From contig NZ_FNSC01000001.1 in assembly GCF_900105355.1 (NCBI RefSeq), positions 4,956,147 through 5,020,146 on the forward strand: DNA of 64,000 bases. Direction: 5' to 3'. Within the stretch, counting starts at the first letter, position 1, and every line of letters starts with the position of its first letter. Below the pieces are notes generated by a model, which was not told the origin of the DNA, made no database searches, and saw only the letters and a program-made list of their open reading frames with translations. This DNA comes from Pseudomonas anguilliseptica (lineage in GTDB: Bacteria > Pseudomonadota > Gammaproteobacteria > Pseudomonadales > Pseudomonadaceae). Of this stretch, positions 36,868 to 44,690 are shown in pieces. The position numbers were made by a program, and so were the translations under genes.

Positions 36868-38058
36868 GGAAACTCTGAATAAGACTTCCTGATTTTGGCA
36901 AAATGCCCGGACGCCACCCGCCGAGTTTTCCGATGAAGCAAATGACCTTCGCCGATGCCGAGTACGCCGGCAAACGCAAGCAGACCCGCAAAGAGTTGTT
37001 CCTGATCGAGATGGATCGGGTGGTGCCGTGGAAGGGTTTGATCGCACTGATCGAACCGTATTACCCCAAGGGTGAAGGCGGTCGGCCGGCCTATCCGCTG
37101 ATGGCGATGCTACGTGTGCACCTGATGCAGAACTGGTTCGGCTACAGCGACCCGGCGATGGAAGAAGCGCTGTACGAGACCACTATCCTGCGGCAGTTCG
37201 CCGGGCTGAGTCTGGAACGTATCCCCGACGAAACCACCATCCTCAACTTCCGTCGTCTGCTGGAGAAACATGAGTTGGCTGCCGGCATCCTGGCCGTCAT
37301 CAATGGCTATCTTGGCGACCGTGGCCTGTCGTTGCGCCAAGGCACCATCGTCGATGCCACGCTGATCAATGCGCCGAGTTCGACCAAGAACAAGGACGGC
37401 AAACGGGACCCAGAGATGCACCAGGCCAAGAAGGGCAACCAATACTACTTCGGCATGAAGGCGCACATTGGCGTGGATGACGAGTCGGGGCTGGTACACA
37501 GCGTGGTAGGCACGGCGGCCAACGTGGCGGATGTCACTCAGGTCGACAAGTTGCTGCACGGCGAGGAAAACGTGGTGTGCGCCGATGCGGGTTATACCGG
37601 CGTCGAAAAGCGCCCCGAACATGATGGGCGCGAGGTGATCTGGCAGGTTGCTGCCCGCCGCAGCACCTATAAGAAGCTGGGTAAGAGCAGCCCGCTGTAC
37701 AAAGCCAAACGCAAGATCGAGAAGGCCAAGGCCCAGGTGCGCGCCAAGGTTGAGCACCCGTTCCGGGTGATCAAGCGTCAGTTCAGTTATGTAAAGACAC
37801 GCTTCCGTGGCTTGGCCAAGAACACGGCGCAACTGGTGACGCTGTTCGCGCTGTCGAACCTGTGGATGGCACGCCGACATTTACTGACCAATGCAGGAGA
37901 GGTGCGCCTGTAATGCGGGAAATGGCTGCCGCGAGCTACTCGCGGCGGCTAAAAACACAGAAATGAATGGGTAATCTGATCGTTTTTGATCGATTTGCCG
38001 CTTTCAAAATCGGCGGGGCTGAAGTCAGCCAGAAATACATGGCTACTTCAGACCATCC
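36868..38058 (+). mobile_element. IS5-family type B, copy 1, inserted in a type A element
   Basis: 1191 bp. Left end GGAAACTCTGAATAAGAC, right end (reverse strand) GGATGGTCTGAAGTAGCC, 12 of 18 matching. The target duplication CAAA (36864-36867 and 38059-38062) interrupts the type A transposase after codon 20. CAAA departs from the usual YTAR target of the group. Confidence 0.94.
36933..37913 (+). CDS. IS5-family DDE transposase (type B)
   Basis: 326 residues from the ATG at 36933 (MKQMTFADAEYAGKRKQTRK); a possible 10-residue upstream extension begins at 36903. Catalytic Asp are in GTIVDATLINAPSS and CADAGYTGVEKRPEHD, and the Glu in RAKVEHPFRVIKRQFS. It is closely related to the type A protein but with many silent and some amino-acid differences, so a separate lineage. 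Full length. Confidence 0.94.
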   Translation: MKQMTFADAEYAGKRKQTRKELFLIEMDRVVPWKGLIALIEPYYPKGEGGRPAYPLMAMLRVHLMQNWFGYSDPAMEEALYETTILRQFAGLSLERIPDETTILNFRRLLEKHELAAGILAVINGYLGDRGLSLRQGTIVDATLINAPSSTKNKDGKRDPEMHQAKKGNQYYFGMKAHIGVDDESGLVHSVVGTAANVADVTQVDKLLHGEENVVCADAGYTGVEKRPEHDGREVIWQVAARRSTYKKLGKSSPLYKAKRKIEKAKAQVRAKVEHPFRVIKRQFSYVKTRFRGLAKNTAQLVTLFALSNLWMARRHLLTNAGEVRL

Positions 38059-39148
38059 CAAAGAATTGTTCCTGATCGAGATGGATCGGGTAGTGCCATG
38101 GAAAGGGTTGATCGCTTTGATCGAGCCGCATTATCCAAAGGGTGAAGGCGGCCGACCGTCCTATCCGCTGATGGCGATGCTGCGAGTGCATCTGATGCAA
38201 AACTGGTTCGGTTACAGCGATCCGGCGATGGAAGAGGCGCTGTACGAGACCACCATCCTACGCCAGTTTGCCGGGCTGACTCTGGAGCGCATTCCTGACG
38301 AAACCACCATCCTCAACTTCCGCCGCTTGCTGGAAACACACGAACTGGCTGCCGGCATCCTGGCCGTGATCAATGGCTACCTGGGTGACCGTGGTTTGTC
38401 GCTGCGCCAAGGCACCATCGTCGATGCCACGCTGATCAACGCGCCGAGTTCAACCAAGAACAAGAACGGTAAGCGTGACCCTGAGATGCACTCAACCAAG
38501 AAAGGCAATCAGTATTACTTCGGCATGAAGGCGCACATCGGGGTGGATGACGAGTCTGGCTTGGTGCACAGCGTGGTGGGTACTGCCGCCAACGTGGCGG
38601 ATGTCACCCAGGTCGATAAGCTGCTGCACGGCGAGGAAAACATGGTGGGGGCCGATGCCGGATATACCGGTGTCGAGAAGCGCCCCGAGCATGAGGGCCG
38701 TCAAGTGATCTGGCAGGTTGCAGCACGGCGTAGCACTTACAAGAAACTCGGTAAGCGCAGCGCGCTGTACAAAGCCAAGCGCAAAATCGAGAAGGCCAAG
38801 GCCCAAGTGCGAGCCAAGGTCGAGCATCCGTTTCGGGTGATCAAGCGTCAGTTCGGTTATGTGAAGACGCGCTTCCGTGGCCTGGTCAAAAACACGGCGC
38901 AACTGGTGACTTTATTCGCGCTGTCAAATCTGTGGATGGCGCGCCGACATTTACTGACGAATGCAGGAGAGGTGCGCCCGTAATGCTGGAAATGGCTGCC
39001 GCGAGGTGCTCGCGGCGGCTAAAAACACAGAAATGAGCCGGTAATCTGATCGTTTTTGATCGATTTATCACTTTCGAAATCAGCAGAGGCTGACGTCAGC
39101 CAGAAATGCATGGCTACTTCAGAGGATCCTTAGCCGAAAAAAACTGCC

Positions 39149-39214
39149 GGGAGCAGTTTTTAACGTCGCGAAGCGACGGCCCACAGGGTGGCCGCCATGG
39201 ATGGCAGGCCATAA
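39149..39214. repeat. Dispersed intergenic repeat, copy 1 (upstream of glpR)
   Basis: About 66 bp, near-identical to 41764-41829. It contains two nested palindromes, CGTCGCGAAGCGACG and GCCATGGATGGC, and the run TTTTTAACG. The two copies flank glpR-glpD. They look like members of a REP/BIME-type family. This copy lies in the glpR leader, 50 bases before the ATG. Confidence 0.75.
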
Positions 39215-39263
39215 ATGTTATAAACCAGCAGCCTATAATGGCGCGCACTTCCGAGGAGTTTTC

Positions 39264-40022
39264 ATGACCCTGCCGCCCCGCCAGCACGACATTCTCGAAC
39301 TCGCCCGCGAACGCGGCTATGTCAGCATCGACGAGTTGGCCCAGGCGTTTGCCGTCACCCCGCAAACCATCCGCCGCGACATCAATCAGCTCGCCGAGCA
39401 AGGCCTGCTGCGCCGCACCCATGGCGGTGCCGCCAGTGAAAGCTCCAGTACGCAGAACACCGCCTACAGCATGCGCGCCGGGCAGATGCGCGATGAAAAA
39501 CAGCGCATCGCTGCCGCCATCGCCACACAGATCCCCAACCACGCCTCGCTCTTCATCAACATTGGCACCACCACCGAAGCCATTGCCCGTGAGCTGCTTG
39601 GCCACAAGGGCCTGAAGATCATCACCAACAACCTGCATGTGGCGGCCCAGCTCAGCGCCAAAGCCGACTTCGAAGTACTGCTGGCCGGCGGTACGGTGCG
39701 TAGCGATGGCGGTATCGTCGGCCAGGCGGCGGTGGATTTTATCCAGCAGTTCAAGGTCGACTTCGCCCTGGTCGGCATCAGCGGCATCGATGAAGACGGC
39801 AGCCTGCTCGACTTCGACTACCAGGAAGTACGGGTCTCCCAGGCGATTATCAACAATGCGCGCCATGTATTTCTGGCCGTCGACTCCAGCAAGTTCGGCC
39901 GCAACGCTGTGGTGCGCCTGGGCTCAGTCGCCCTGGTCGATCGAGTATTTACCGATGCTGCGCCGTCCACTGCGATCAACCGCCTGCTCGCCGAACACAA
40001 AGTACACCTCGACCTGGTGTAA
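39264..40022 (+). CDS. glpR: DeoR-family glycerol-3-phosphate regulon repressor
   Basis: 252 residues. The N-terminal DeoR HTH is [20 protein letters not shown], with [17 protein letters not shown]. The C-terminal sugar-phosphate sensor domain ([47 protein letters not shown]) matches GlpR. It represses glp genes and is released by glycerol-3-phosphate. The ATG at 39264 has GAGGAG 6 bases upstream. Confidence 0.95.
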   Translation: MTLPPRQHDILELARERGYVSIDELAQAFAVTPQTIRRDINQLAEQGLLRRTHGGAASESSSTQNTAYSMRAGQMRDEKQRIAAAIATQIPNHASLFINIGTTTEAIARELLGHKGLKIITNNLHVAAQLSAKADFEVLLAGGTVRSDGGIVGQAAVDFIQQFKVDFALVGISGIDEDGSLLDFDYQEVRVSQAIINNARHVFLAVDSSKFGRNAVVRLGSVALVDRVFTDAAPSTAINRLLAEHKVHLDLV

Positions 40023-40137
40023 GAGCGCCAGCACTCGCCTGGCACCAGCCTGGCCGACATCCCACCACCAACTCCTCACAACCGCTGGGCGCGAAAGCGC
40101 ACTTCGGGGTGGCGAAGCCGTGCATATTCGACTAGCA

Positions 40138-40157
40138 TATTTTCGAAAGTGAACATT
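40138..40157 (+). promoter_or_regulatory. GlpR operator upstream of glpD
   Basis: TATTTTCGAAAGTGAACATT matches the E. coli GlpR consensus WATGTTCGWTAWCGAACATW at 16 of 20 positions. It lies 30 bases before the glpD start, where a repressor would block transcription. A weaker half-site (ATATTCGACT) lies just upstream near 40124. Confidence 0.7.
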
Positions 40158-40187
40158 TTAAGTTCAATACTGACTTTCGGTGCCGCC

Positions 40188-41729
40188 ATGTCTACTCGTC
40201 CCGCCAGCAACACCCCACTCGCTGAAGTCTATGACCTTGCCGTGATCGGCGGCGGCATCAATGGTGTCGGGATTGCCGCCGATGCCGCGGGACGTGGCCT
40301 GTCCGTGTTCCTTTGCGAAAAGGACGACCTGGCGCAACACACCTCGTCGGCCAGCAGCAAGTTGATCCACGGCGGCCTGCGCTATCTGGAGCACTACGAA
40401 TTCCGTCTGGTGCGCGAAGCCCTGGCCGAGCGTGAAGTGCTGCTGAATAAGGCCCCGCATATCGTCAAACCCATGCGTTTTATCCTGCCGCACCGCCCGC
40501 ACCTGCGGCCGGCCTGGATGATCCGTGCCGGGCTGTTCCTCTATGACCACCTGGGCAAGCGCGAGAAGCTGGCAGGCTCGCGCAGCCTGCGTTTCGGTGC
40601 TGGCAGCCCGCTGCAGGCCGAGATCACCCGCGGTTTCGAATATTCCGATTGCTGGGTCGATGACGCCCGCCTGGTGGTACTCAACGCCATGGCTGCCCGC
40701 GAGCAAGGCGCTCACGTGCACAGCCGCACCCGCTGCGTCAGCGCCCGGCGCAACAAAGGCTTGTGGCATATCCATCTGGAGCTCAGCGACGGCAGCCTGT
40801 TCTCGATTCGTGCCCGCGCGCTGGTCAATGCCGCCGGCCCTTGGGTCGCGCGGTTTATTCGCGAGGACCTAAAACAGGAATCGCCCTACGGCATTCGCCT
40901 GATTCAGGGCAGCCATATCGTCGTGCCGCGCCTGTTTGATGGCGAGCAGGCCTACATTCTGCAGAACGAAGACCGCCGCATTGTCTTCGCCATTCCCTAT
41001 CAGGAGCGCTTCACCCTGATCGGTACCACGGACCGCGAATACCAGGGCGACCCGGCCAACGTGGCGATCACCGATGAAGAAACCGACTACCTGCTGAACG
41101 TGGTCAACGCCCACTTCAAGCAGCAACTGCAGCGCAGCGATATCCTGCACACCTACGCTGGCGTACGCCCGCTGTGCGACGACGAGTCGGACGACCCATC
41201 GGCGGTCACCCGCGACTACACCCTGTCACTCTCTGGCCACCCCGGCGAAGCACCGCTGCTCTCGGTGTTCGGCGGCAAGCTCACCACCTACCGCAAGCTC
41301 GCTGAGTCGGCGCTGGCGCAACTGGCGCCGTTCTTTCCCAAGATGGGGCCAAGCTGGACCGCCAGCAGCCTGCTACCTGGCGCGGAGCAACTGGACAGCC
41401 AGAGCGCCTTGGTGGAAGCGCTGTGCGCCCGCTTCGGCTGGCTGCCCACCTCTCTCGCGCGGCGCTGGGCCAGCAGCTATGGCAGCCGCAGCTGGGTGAT
41501 GCTCAAAGGCGTGAGCAACCTTAGCGACCTTGGCGAACACCTGGGCGGCGGCCTCTACAGCCGTGAAGTCGACTACCTGTGCCAGGAAGAATGGGCCATG
41601 CAGGCAGATGACATTCTCTGGCGGCGCAGCAAACTCGGCCTGTTCACTACTCCGGCGCAGCAGGCCAAACTCGACAGCTACCTGCGCATCGAATCACCGC
41701 GCAGCCCGGAAGATGCGCACGCGGCGTAA
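40188..41729 (+). CDS. glpD: Aerobic glycerol-3-phosphate dehydrogenase
   Basis: 513 residues. The FAD-binding motif is DLAVIGGGINGVGIAADAAG near the N-terminus, followed by SSASSKLIHGGLRYLEHYEF, VNAAGPWVARF, FTLIGTTDREYQGD and a C-terminal DAO_C domain. It oxidises glycerol-3-phosphate to DHAP at the membrane, feeding electrons to ubiquinone. The ATG at 40188 gives the usual length; the ribosome-binding site is weak. It is preceded by a GlpR operator. Confidence 0.96.
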   Translation: MSTRPASNTPLAEVYDLAVIGGGINGVGIAADAAGRGLSVFLCEKDDLAQHTSSASSKLIHGGLRYLEHYEFRLVREALAEREVLLNKAPHIVKPMRFILPHRPHLRPAWMIRAGLFLYDHLGKREKLAGSRSLRFGAGSPLQAEITRGFEYSDCWVDDARLVVLNAMAAREQGAHVHSRTRCVSARRNKGLWHIHLELSDGSLFSIRARALVNAAGPWVARFIREDLKQESPYGIRLIQGSHIVVPRLFDGEQAYILQNEDRRIVFAIPYQERFTLIGTTDREYQGDPANVAITDEETDYLLNVVNAHFKQQLQRSDILHTYAGVRPLCDDESDDPSAVTRDYTLSLSGHPGEAPLLSVFGGKLTTYRKLAESALAQLAPFFPKMGPSWTASSLLPGAEQLDSQSALVEALCARFGWLPTSLARRWASSYGSRSWVMLKGVSNLSDLGEHLGGGLYSREVDYLCQEEWAMQADDILWRRSKLGLFTTPAQQAKLDSYLRIESPRSPEDAHAA

Positions 41730-41763
41730 ATCCCCTTCACAAATCCAGGCCATAAAAATGGTC

Positions 41764-41829
41764 GGGAAACATTTTTAACGTCGCGTAGCGACGGCCCGCA
41801 GGGAAGCTGCCATGGATGGCAGGCATAAA
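41764..41829. repeat. Dispersed intergenic repeat, copy 2 (downstream of glpD)
   Basis: Aligns along its length with 39149-39214, including TTTTTAACGTCGCG, AGCGACGGCCC and GCCATGGATGGCAGG. It is followed at once by a hairpin terminator. No gene lies in 41730-41925. Confidence 0.75.
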
Positions 41830-41832
41830 AAA

Positions 41833-41850
41833 GGGCGACCTAAGTCGCCC
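41833..41850 (-). terminator. Terminator for the small membrane protein gene
   Basis: GGGCGAC (41833-41839), loop CTAA, GTCGCCC (41844-41850). On the minus strand a T-run (TTTTTT) follows the stem, so it terminates the leftward transcript. The same stem could also serve glpD on the plus strand. Confidence 0.75.
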
Positions 41851-41925
41851 AAATTGCCTTGCGTGCCCCTTCGAACCGATTCAAAGCCTGCTGCACGGGC
41901 CTTGAATCGATCCTTCCCAGCAGAA

Positions 41926-42042
41926 TCAGCCCTGCTTGCGCTTGTGCGAATCCTGCCAGATGAAATAACCGACACCGGCGAAGAAGGCGACCATCAGACC
42001 GACGGTGCCGATACCGGCGAGAACTACGACATCGATAAACAT
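41926..42042 (-). CDS. 38-residue single-span membrane protein under ANR/DNR control
   Basis: The ATG at 42040-42042 has AGGAGG 6 bases upstream. The product is MFIDVVVLAGIGTVGLMVAF... then FAGVGYFIWQDSHKRKQG, one hydrophobic span (about residues 5-29) with a basic C-terminal tail, so an N-out/C-in topology is likely. The size and layout recall small subunits of respiratory oxidases (CcoQ, CydX), but no match could be named. It has its own promoter with two ANR/DNR boxes and its own terminator, so it is monocistronic. The strong RBS, promoter and terminator support a real gene. Confidence 0.78.
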   Translation of the reverse strand: MFIDVVVLAGIGTVGLMVAFFAGVGYFIWQDSHKRKQG

Positions 42043-42082
42043 GGTTGCCTCCTGCTATGAAGCCTGTGTGGGTATGGCTTCA

Positions 42083-42123
42083 AATTAACAGGGGCTGCAG
42101 GGGCGCCATTGATCCAGATCAAC
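42083..42123 (-). promoter_or_regulatory. ANR/DNR-dependent promoter (proximal box plus -10)
   Basis: TTGATCCAGATCAA (42110-42123) is a perfect FNR/ANR box (TTGAT-N4-ATCAA). A minus-strand TAATTT (42083-42088) fits a -10 element. The predicted start near 42076 places the box centre at about -41, the class II FNR position. It drives the 38-residue membrane protein, whose ATG is 34 bases further on. Confidence 0.82.
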
Positions 42124-42160
42124 AAGCGGCGGACGCTGGCGGGATGAGGTTTTGATTAGC

Positions 42161-42174
42161 TGATCCAGATCAAC
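42161..42174 (-). promoter_or_regulatory. Second, distal ANR/DNR box
   Basis: CTGATCCAGATCAA differs from the perfect box by one base. Its centre is 51 bp upstream of the proximal box, about five helical turns, putting it near -92. Tandem boxes on the same face can give synergy or upstream repression. The small basic protein gene ends only 24 bases beyond. Confidence 0.7.
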
Positions 42175-42198
42175 TATTCAGCCTATGCCAGAACAGCC

Positions 42199-42360
42199 TC
42201 AAGGCTTTTTCGGTTTGCCCTTGGGCTTTTTCTTGCCCTTGGGCAGCGGCAGTGCCTGCTCGAAGGCATCGCGCATTTCATTGAGTTTCTTGTCGCGCAG
42301 GTCATGGATGCGCTTGTCGCGCTCGGCGGCGAAATCAATCAGCTTGTCGTCTTTGCTCAT
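42199..42360 (-). CDS. Small lysine-rich conserved protein
   Basis: 53 residues: MSKDDKLIDFAAERDKRIHD, then LRDKKLNEMRDAFEQALPLP and a very basic tail rich in Lys, Pro and Gly (KGKKKPKGKP). The ATG at 42358-42360 overlaps the alkB stop (ATGA), so the two are co-translated. The helical N-terminus and basic tail suggest nucleic-acid or ribosome contact, but no function is known. Confidence 0.72.
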   Translation of the reverse strand: MSKDDKLIDFAAERDKRIHDLRDKKLNEMRDAFEQALPLPKGKKKPKGKPKKP

Positions 42361-42974
42361 GGTCTCGACTTGATCAAACGAAAGGTCAGATTCAGACGTG
42401 GCGCGCAGGGGCTGCGCGTCTTCGCCACTTGATGCTGGGTTGGCCCGCGCATGACCAGCAGCGAACCATGTTGCAGCGGCAACGAATGCGCGATGCGGCT
42501 CTGCCCTTTGCGGCGCAGATCGAAGCGCCGCGTGCCGCCCAGATTCAGCGAGGCGATCAGCGGATTAGCGCCCAGCTCCGCCTCGTCATCACTGTGCCAA
42601 CCCATCGAGTCCTGGCCATCGCGGTAATAGTTGAGCAACACGCCATTCAGTGACTGCCCCACCGCCTGTTCCACCTGCGCACGAATCAGCGCCAGCAGCG
42701 GCGGCCAGGGCAACGGTTGATGGGTCAACCCGGAATAGCGATAACTGGCCTCGGCATCGCCATACCAGGCCACCAATCGCGGCACCGGCAGTTGCCGCCC
42801 ATAAATCTGCACCTGCGGCTGCTGCCAGGGTGTCTGCGCCGTCAGTTCAGCCAACCAGCGGTCAGCCGTTGCAGCATCCAGCCACTGTACATGCAACTGC
42901 AATTCGGCATCGGGCAACTGCAGGGGGCTGTCGGCAAATAGATCCACGAAACAAGACTCGAACAGGCGGAGCAC
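42357..42974 (-). CDS. alkB: AlkB-family 2-oxoglutarate/Fe(II) dioxygenase
   Basis: 205 residues. Family motifs are PRLVAWYGDAEASYRYSG (substrate loop), VLLNYYRDGQDSMGWHSDDE (HxD iron ligands), IASLNLGGTRRFDLR, and LLVMRGPTQHQVAKT with RLNLTFR (2OG-binding Arg). It probably reverses alkylation damage to nucleic acids. The GTG at 42972-42974 is the best start, with a weak ribosome-binding site. It resembles the short AlkB homologues common in Pseudomonas rather than Ada-linked AlkB. Confidence 0.88.
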   Translation of the reverse strand: MLRLFESCFVDLFADSPLQLPDAELQLHVQWLDAATADRWLAELTAQTPWQQPQVQIYGRQLPVPRLVAWYGDAEASYRYSGLTHQPLPWPPLLALIRAQVEQAVGQSLNGVLLNYYRDGQDSMGWHSDDEAELGANPLIASLNLGGTRRFDLRRKGQSRIAHSLPLQHGSLLVMRGPTQHQVAKTRSPCAPRLNLTFRLIKSRP

Positions 42975-42988
42975 CTAGTGTGCCCAGC

Positions 42989-43288
42989 TCAGACCTCCAC
43001 ATCCACCCACAAGCCCTGACGCGGCAGTTCACTGACCACCGCCTCGTCGGCCTCGGCCACTTCGCCTTCGGCCAGTTCTTCCGGTGTGTAGCCATGACGG
43101 CGCTGGCGCCGGCGCTGCTCTTCGCGCAACAGCATCTCTGCTTCCTGCGGGTGGCGTTTATCGAGGCTTACGCCACTTTCCTTGGCGCTTTCCGCAGATG
43201 CTGTAACCGGCGGGATTTCCGGGCGCGGCTTGACCACGTCCTGCTGGACGGTTACGGGAACCAGACTGTGGGGGATCGGCGGCAGCAT
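42989..43288 (-). CDS. Conserved hypothetical protein
   Basis: 99 residues, hydrophilic: MLPPIPHSLVPVTVQQDVVK, a central charged stretch rich in Arg/Glu (EMLLREEQRRRQRRHGYTPE) and an acidic C-terminus. AGGAGG lies 8 bases before the ATG. It precedes alkB by 14 bases and may share its transcript. No domain recognised. The chimeric IS starts 83 bases upstream of its start. Confidence 0.7.
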   Translation of the reverse strand: MLPPIPHSLVPVTVQQDVVKPRPEIPPVTASAESAKESGVSLDKRHPQEAEMLLREEQRRRQRRHGYTPEELAEGEVAEADEAVVSELPRQGLWVDVEV

Positions 43289-43370
43289 CTATTAGCCCTC
43301 CTTTGGTCAGACTGTCGGCCAGCCAAGCCGCGACTTGAGCCTAGCCTCGCTACACTTTCGATCTACCTAA

Positions 43371-44686
43371 GGATGGTCTGAAAAAGACTTCCTGATTTTG
43401 GCAAAATATCCGCACTCCACCCGCCGAGTTTTCCGATGAAGCAGATGACCTTCGCCGACGCCGAGTACGCCGGCAAGCGCAAGCAGACCCGCAAAGGAAA
43501 CTCTGAATAAGACTTCCTGATTTTGGCAAAATGCCCGGACGCCACCCGCCGAGTTTTCCGATGAAGCAAATGACCTTCGCCGATGCCGAGTACGCCGGCA
43601 AACGCAAGCAGACCCGCAAAGAGTTGTTCCTGATCGAGATGGATCGGGTGGTGCCGTGGAAGGGTTTGATCGCACTGATCGAACCGTATTACCCCAAGGG
43701 TGAAGGCGGTCGGCCGGCCTATCCGCTGATGGCGATGCTACGTGTGCACCTGATGCAGAACTGGTTCGGCTACAGCGACCCGGCGATGGAAGAAGCGCTG
43801 TACGAGACCACTATCCTGCGGCAGTTCGCCGGGCTGAGTCTGGAACGTATCCCCGACGAAACCACCATCCTCAACTTCCGTCGTCTGCTGGAGAAACATG
43901 AGTTGGCTGCCGGCATCCTGGCCGTCATCAATGGCTATCTTGGCGACCGTGGCCTGTCGTTGCGCCAAGGCACCATCGTCGATGCCACGCTGATCAATGC
44001 GCCGAGTTCGACCAAGAACAAGGACGGCAAACGCGACCCAGAGATGCACCAGGCCAAGAAGGGCAACCAATACTACTTCGGCATGAAGGCGCACATTGGC
44101 GTGGATGACGAGTCGGGGCTGGTACACAGCGTGGTAGGCACGGCGGCCAACGTGGCGGATGTCACTCAGGTCGACAAGTTGCTGCACGGCGAGGAAAACG
44201 TGGTGTGCGCCGATGCGGGTTATACCGGCGTCGAAAAGCGCCCCGAACATGATGGGCGCGAGGTGATCTGGCAGGTTGCTGCCCGCCGCAGCACCTATAA
44301 GAAGCTGGGTAAGAGCAGCCCGCTGTACAAAGCCAAACGCAAGATCGAGAAGGCCAAGGCCCAGGTGCGCGCCAAGGTTGAGCACCCGTTCCGGGTGATC
44401 AAGCGTCAGTTCAGTTATGTAAAGACACGCTTCCGTGGCTTGGCCAAGAACACGGCGCAACTGGTGACGCTGTTCGCGCTGTCGAACCTGTGGATGGCAC
44501 GCCGACATTTACTGACCAATGCAGGAGAGGTGCGCCTGTAATGCGGGAAATGGCTGCCGCGAGCTACTCGCGGCGGCTAAAAACACAGAAATGAATGGGT
44601 AATCTGATCGTTTTTGATCGATTTGCCGCTTTCAAAATCGGCGGGGCTGAAGTCAGCCAGAAATACATGGCTACTTCAGACCATCC
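43371..44686 (+). mobile_element. Chimeric IS: 125-bp type A left end joined to a complete type B element
   Basis: 43371-43495 equals the left 125 bp of type A; 43496-44686 is type B copy 2, differing from copy 1 by one silent base. The 1316-bp unit is flanked by CTAA at 43367-43370 and 44687-44690, a target duplication for the hybrid as a whole. Its outer ends, GGATGGTCTGAAAAAGAC and GGATGGTCTGAAGTAGCC, match at 15 of 18 positions, more than in type A (13) or B (12). The rest of the type A element expected after IS-B is absent. Confidence 0.9.
43561..44541 (+). CDS. IS5-family DDE transposase (type B, copy 2, in the chimeric IS)
   Basis: 326 residues, identical in protein sequence to the copy at 36933. 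All DDE residues are present. It is preceded by the truncated type A start (ATG at 43436), which would make a 24-residue peptide ending in the IS-B end. This enzyme or a type A enzyme supplied in trans could have moved the chimera. Confidence 0.94.
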   Translation: MKQMTFADAEYAGKRKQTRKELFLIEMDRVVPWKGLIALIEPYYPKGEGGRPAYPLMAMLRVHLMQNWFGYSDPAMEEALYETTILRQFAGLSLERIPDETTILNFRRLLEKHELAAGILAVINGYLGDRGLSLRQGTIVDATLINAPSSTKNKDGKRDPEMHQAKKGNQYYFGMKAHIGVDDESGLVHSVVGTAANVADVTQVDKLLHGEENVVCADAGYTGVEKRPEHDGREVIWQVAARRSTYKKLGKSSPLYKAKRKIEKAKAQVRAKVEHPFRVIKRQFSYVKTRFRGLAKNTAQLVTLFALSNLWMARRHLLTNAGEVRL

Positions 44687-44690
44687 CTAA

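Larger units (their letters stand above)
36808..38983 (+). pseudogene. Type A transposase gene split by the type B insertion
   Basis: The first 20 codons (36808-36867) read MKQMTFADAEYAGKRKQTRK and then run into the IS-B end. The remaining codons resume at 38063 and stop at 38983. The right end of IS-B supplies a fortuitous in-frame start at 37967 and 25 residues, giving a hybrid 338-residue reading frame. That frame lacks only the native N-terminal 20 residues and keeps all DDE residues. Whether it is made or active is unknown. Confidence 0.8.
36743..39129 (+). mobile_element. IS5-family type A, copy 2, interrupted by a type B element
   Basis: The left 125 bp (36743-36867) and the rest (38063-39129) together make a 1192-bp type A element once 36868-38062 is removed. 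The outer target duplication is TTAG (36739-36742 and 39130-39133). It lies between ybaK and glpR. Its transposase differs from the other A copies by one residue (LLETHELA instead of LLEKHELA). Confidence 0.94.

Noticed and set aside
36230..36991. 253-residue frame joining IS-derived sequence to YbaK
   Set aside because: The first about 95 residues are antisense IS sequence; the native YbaK start at 36700 explains the conserved part.
39114..39866. 250-codon minus-strand frame opposite glpR that also ends in the IS tail
   Set aside because: It is antisense to a clear DeoR-family repressor and has no recognisable domain.
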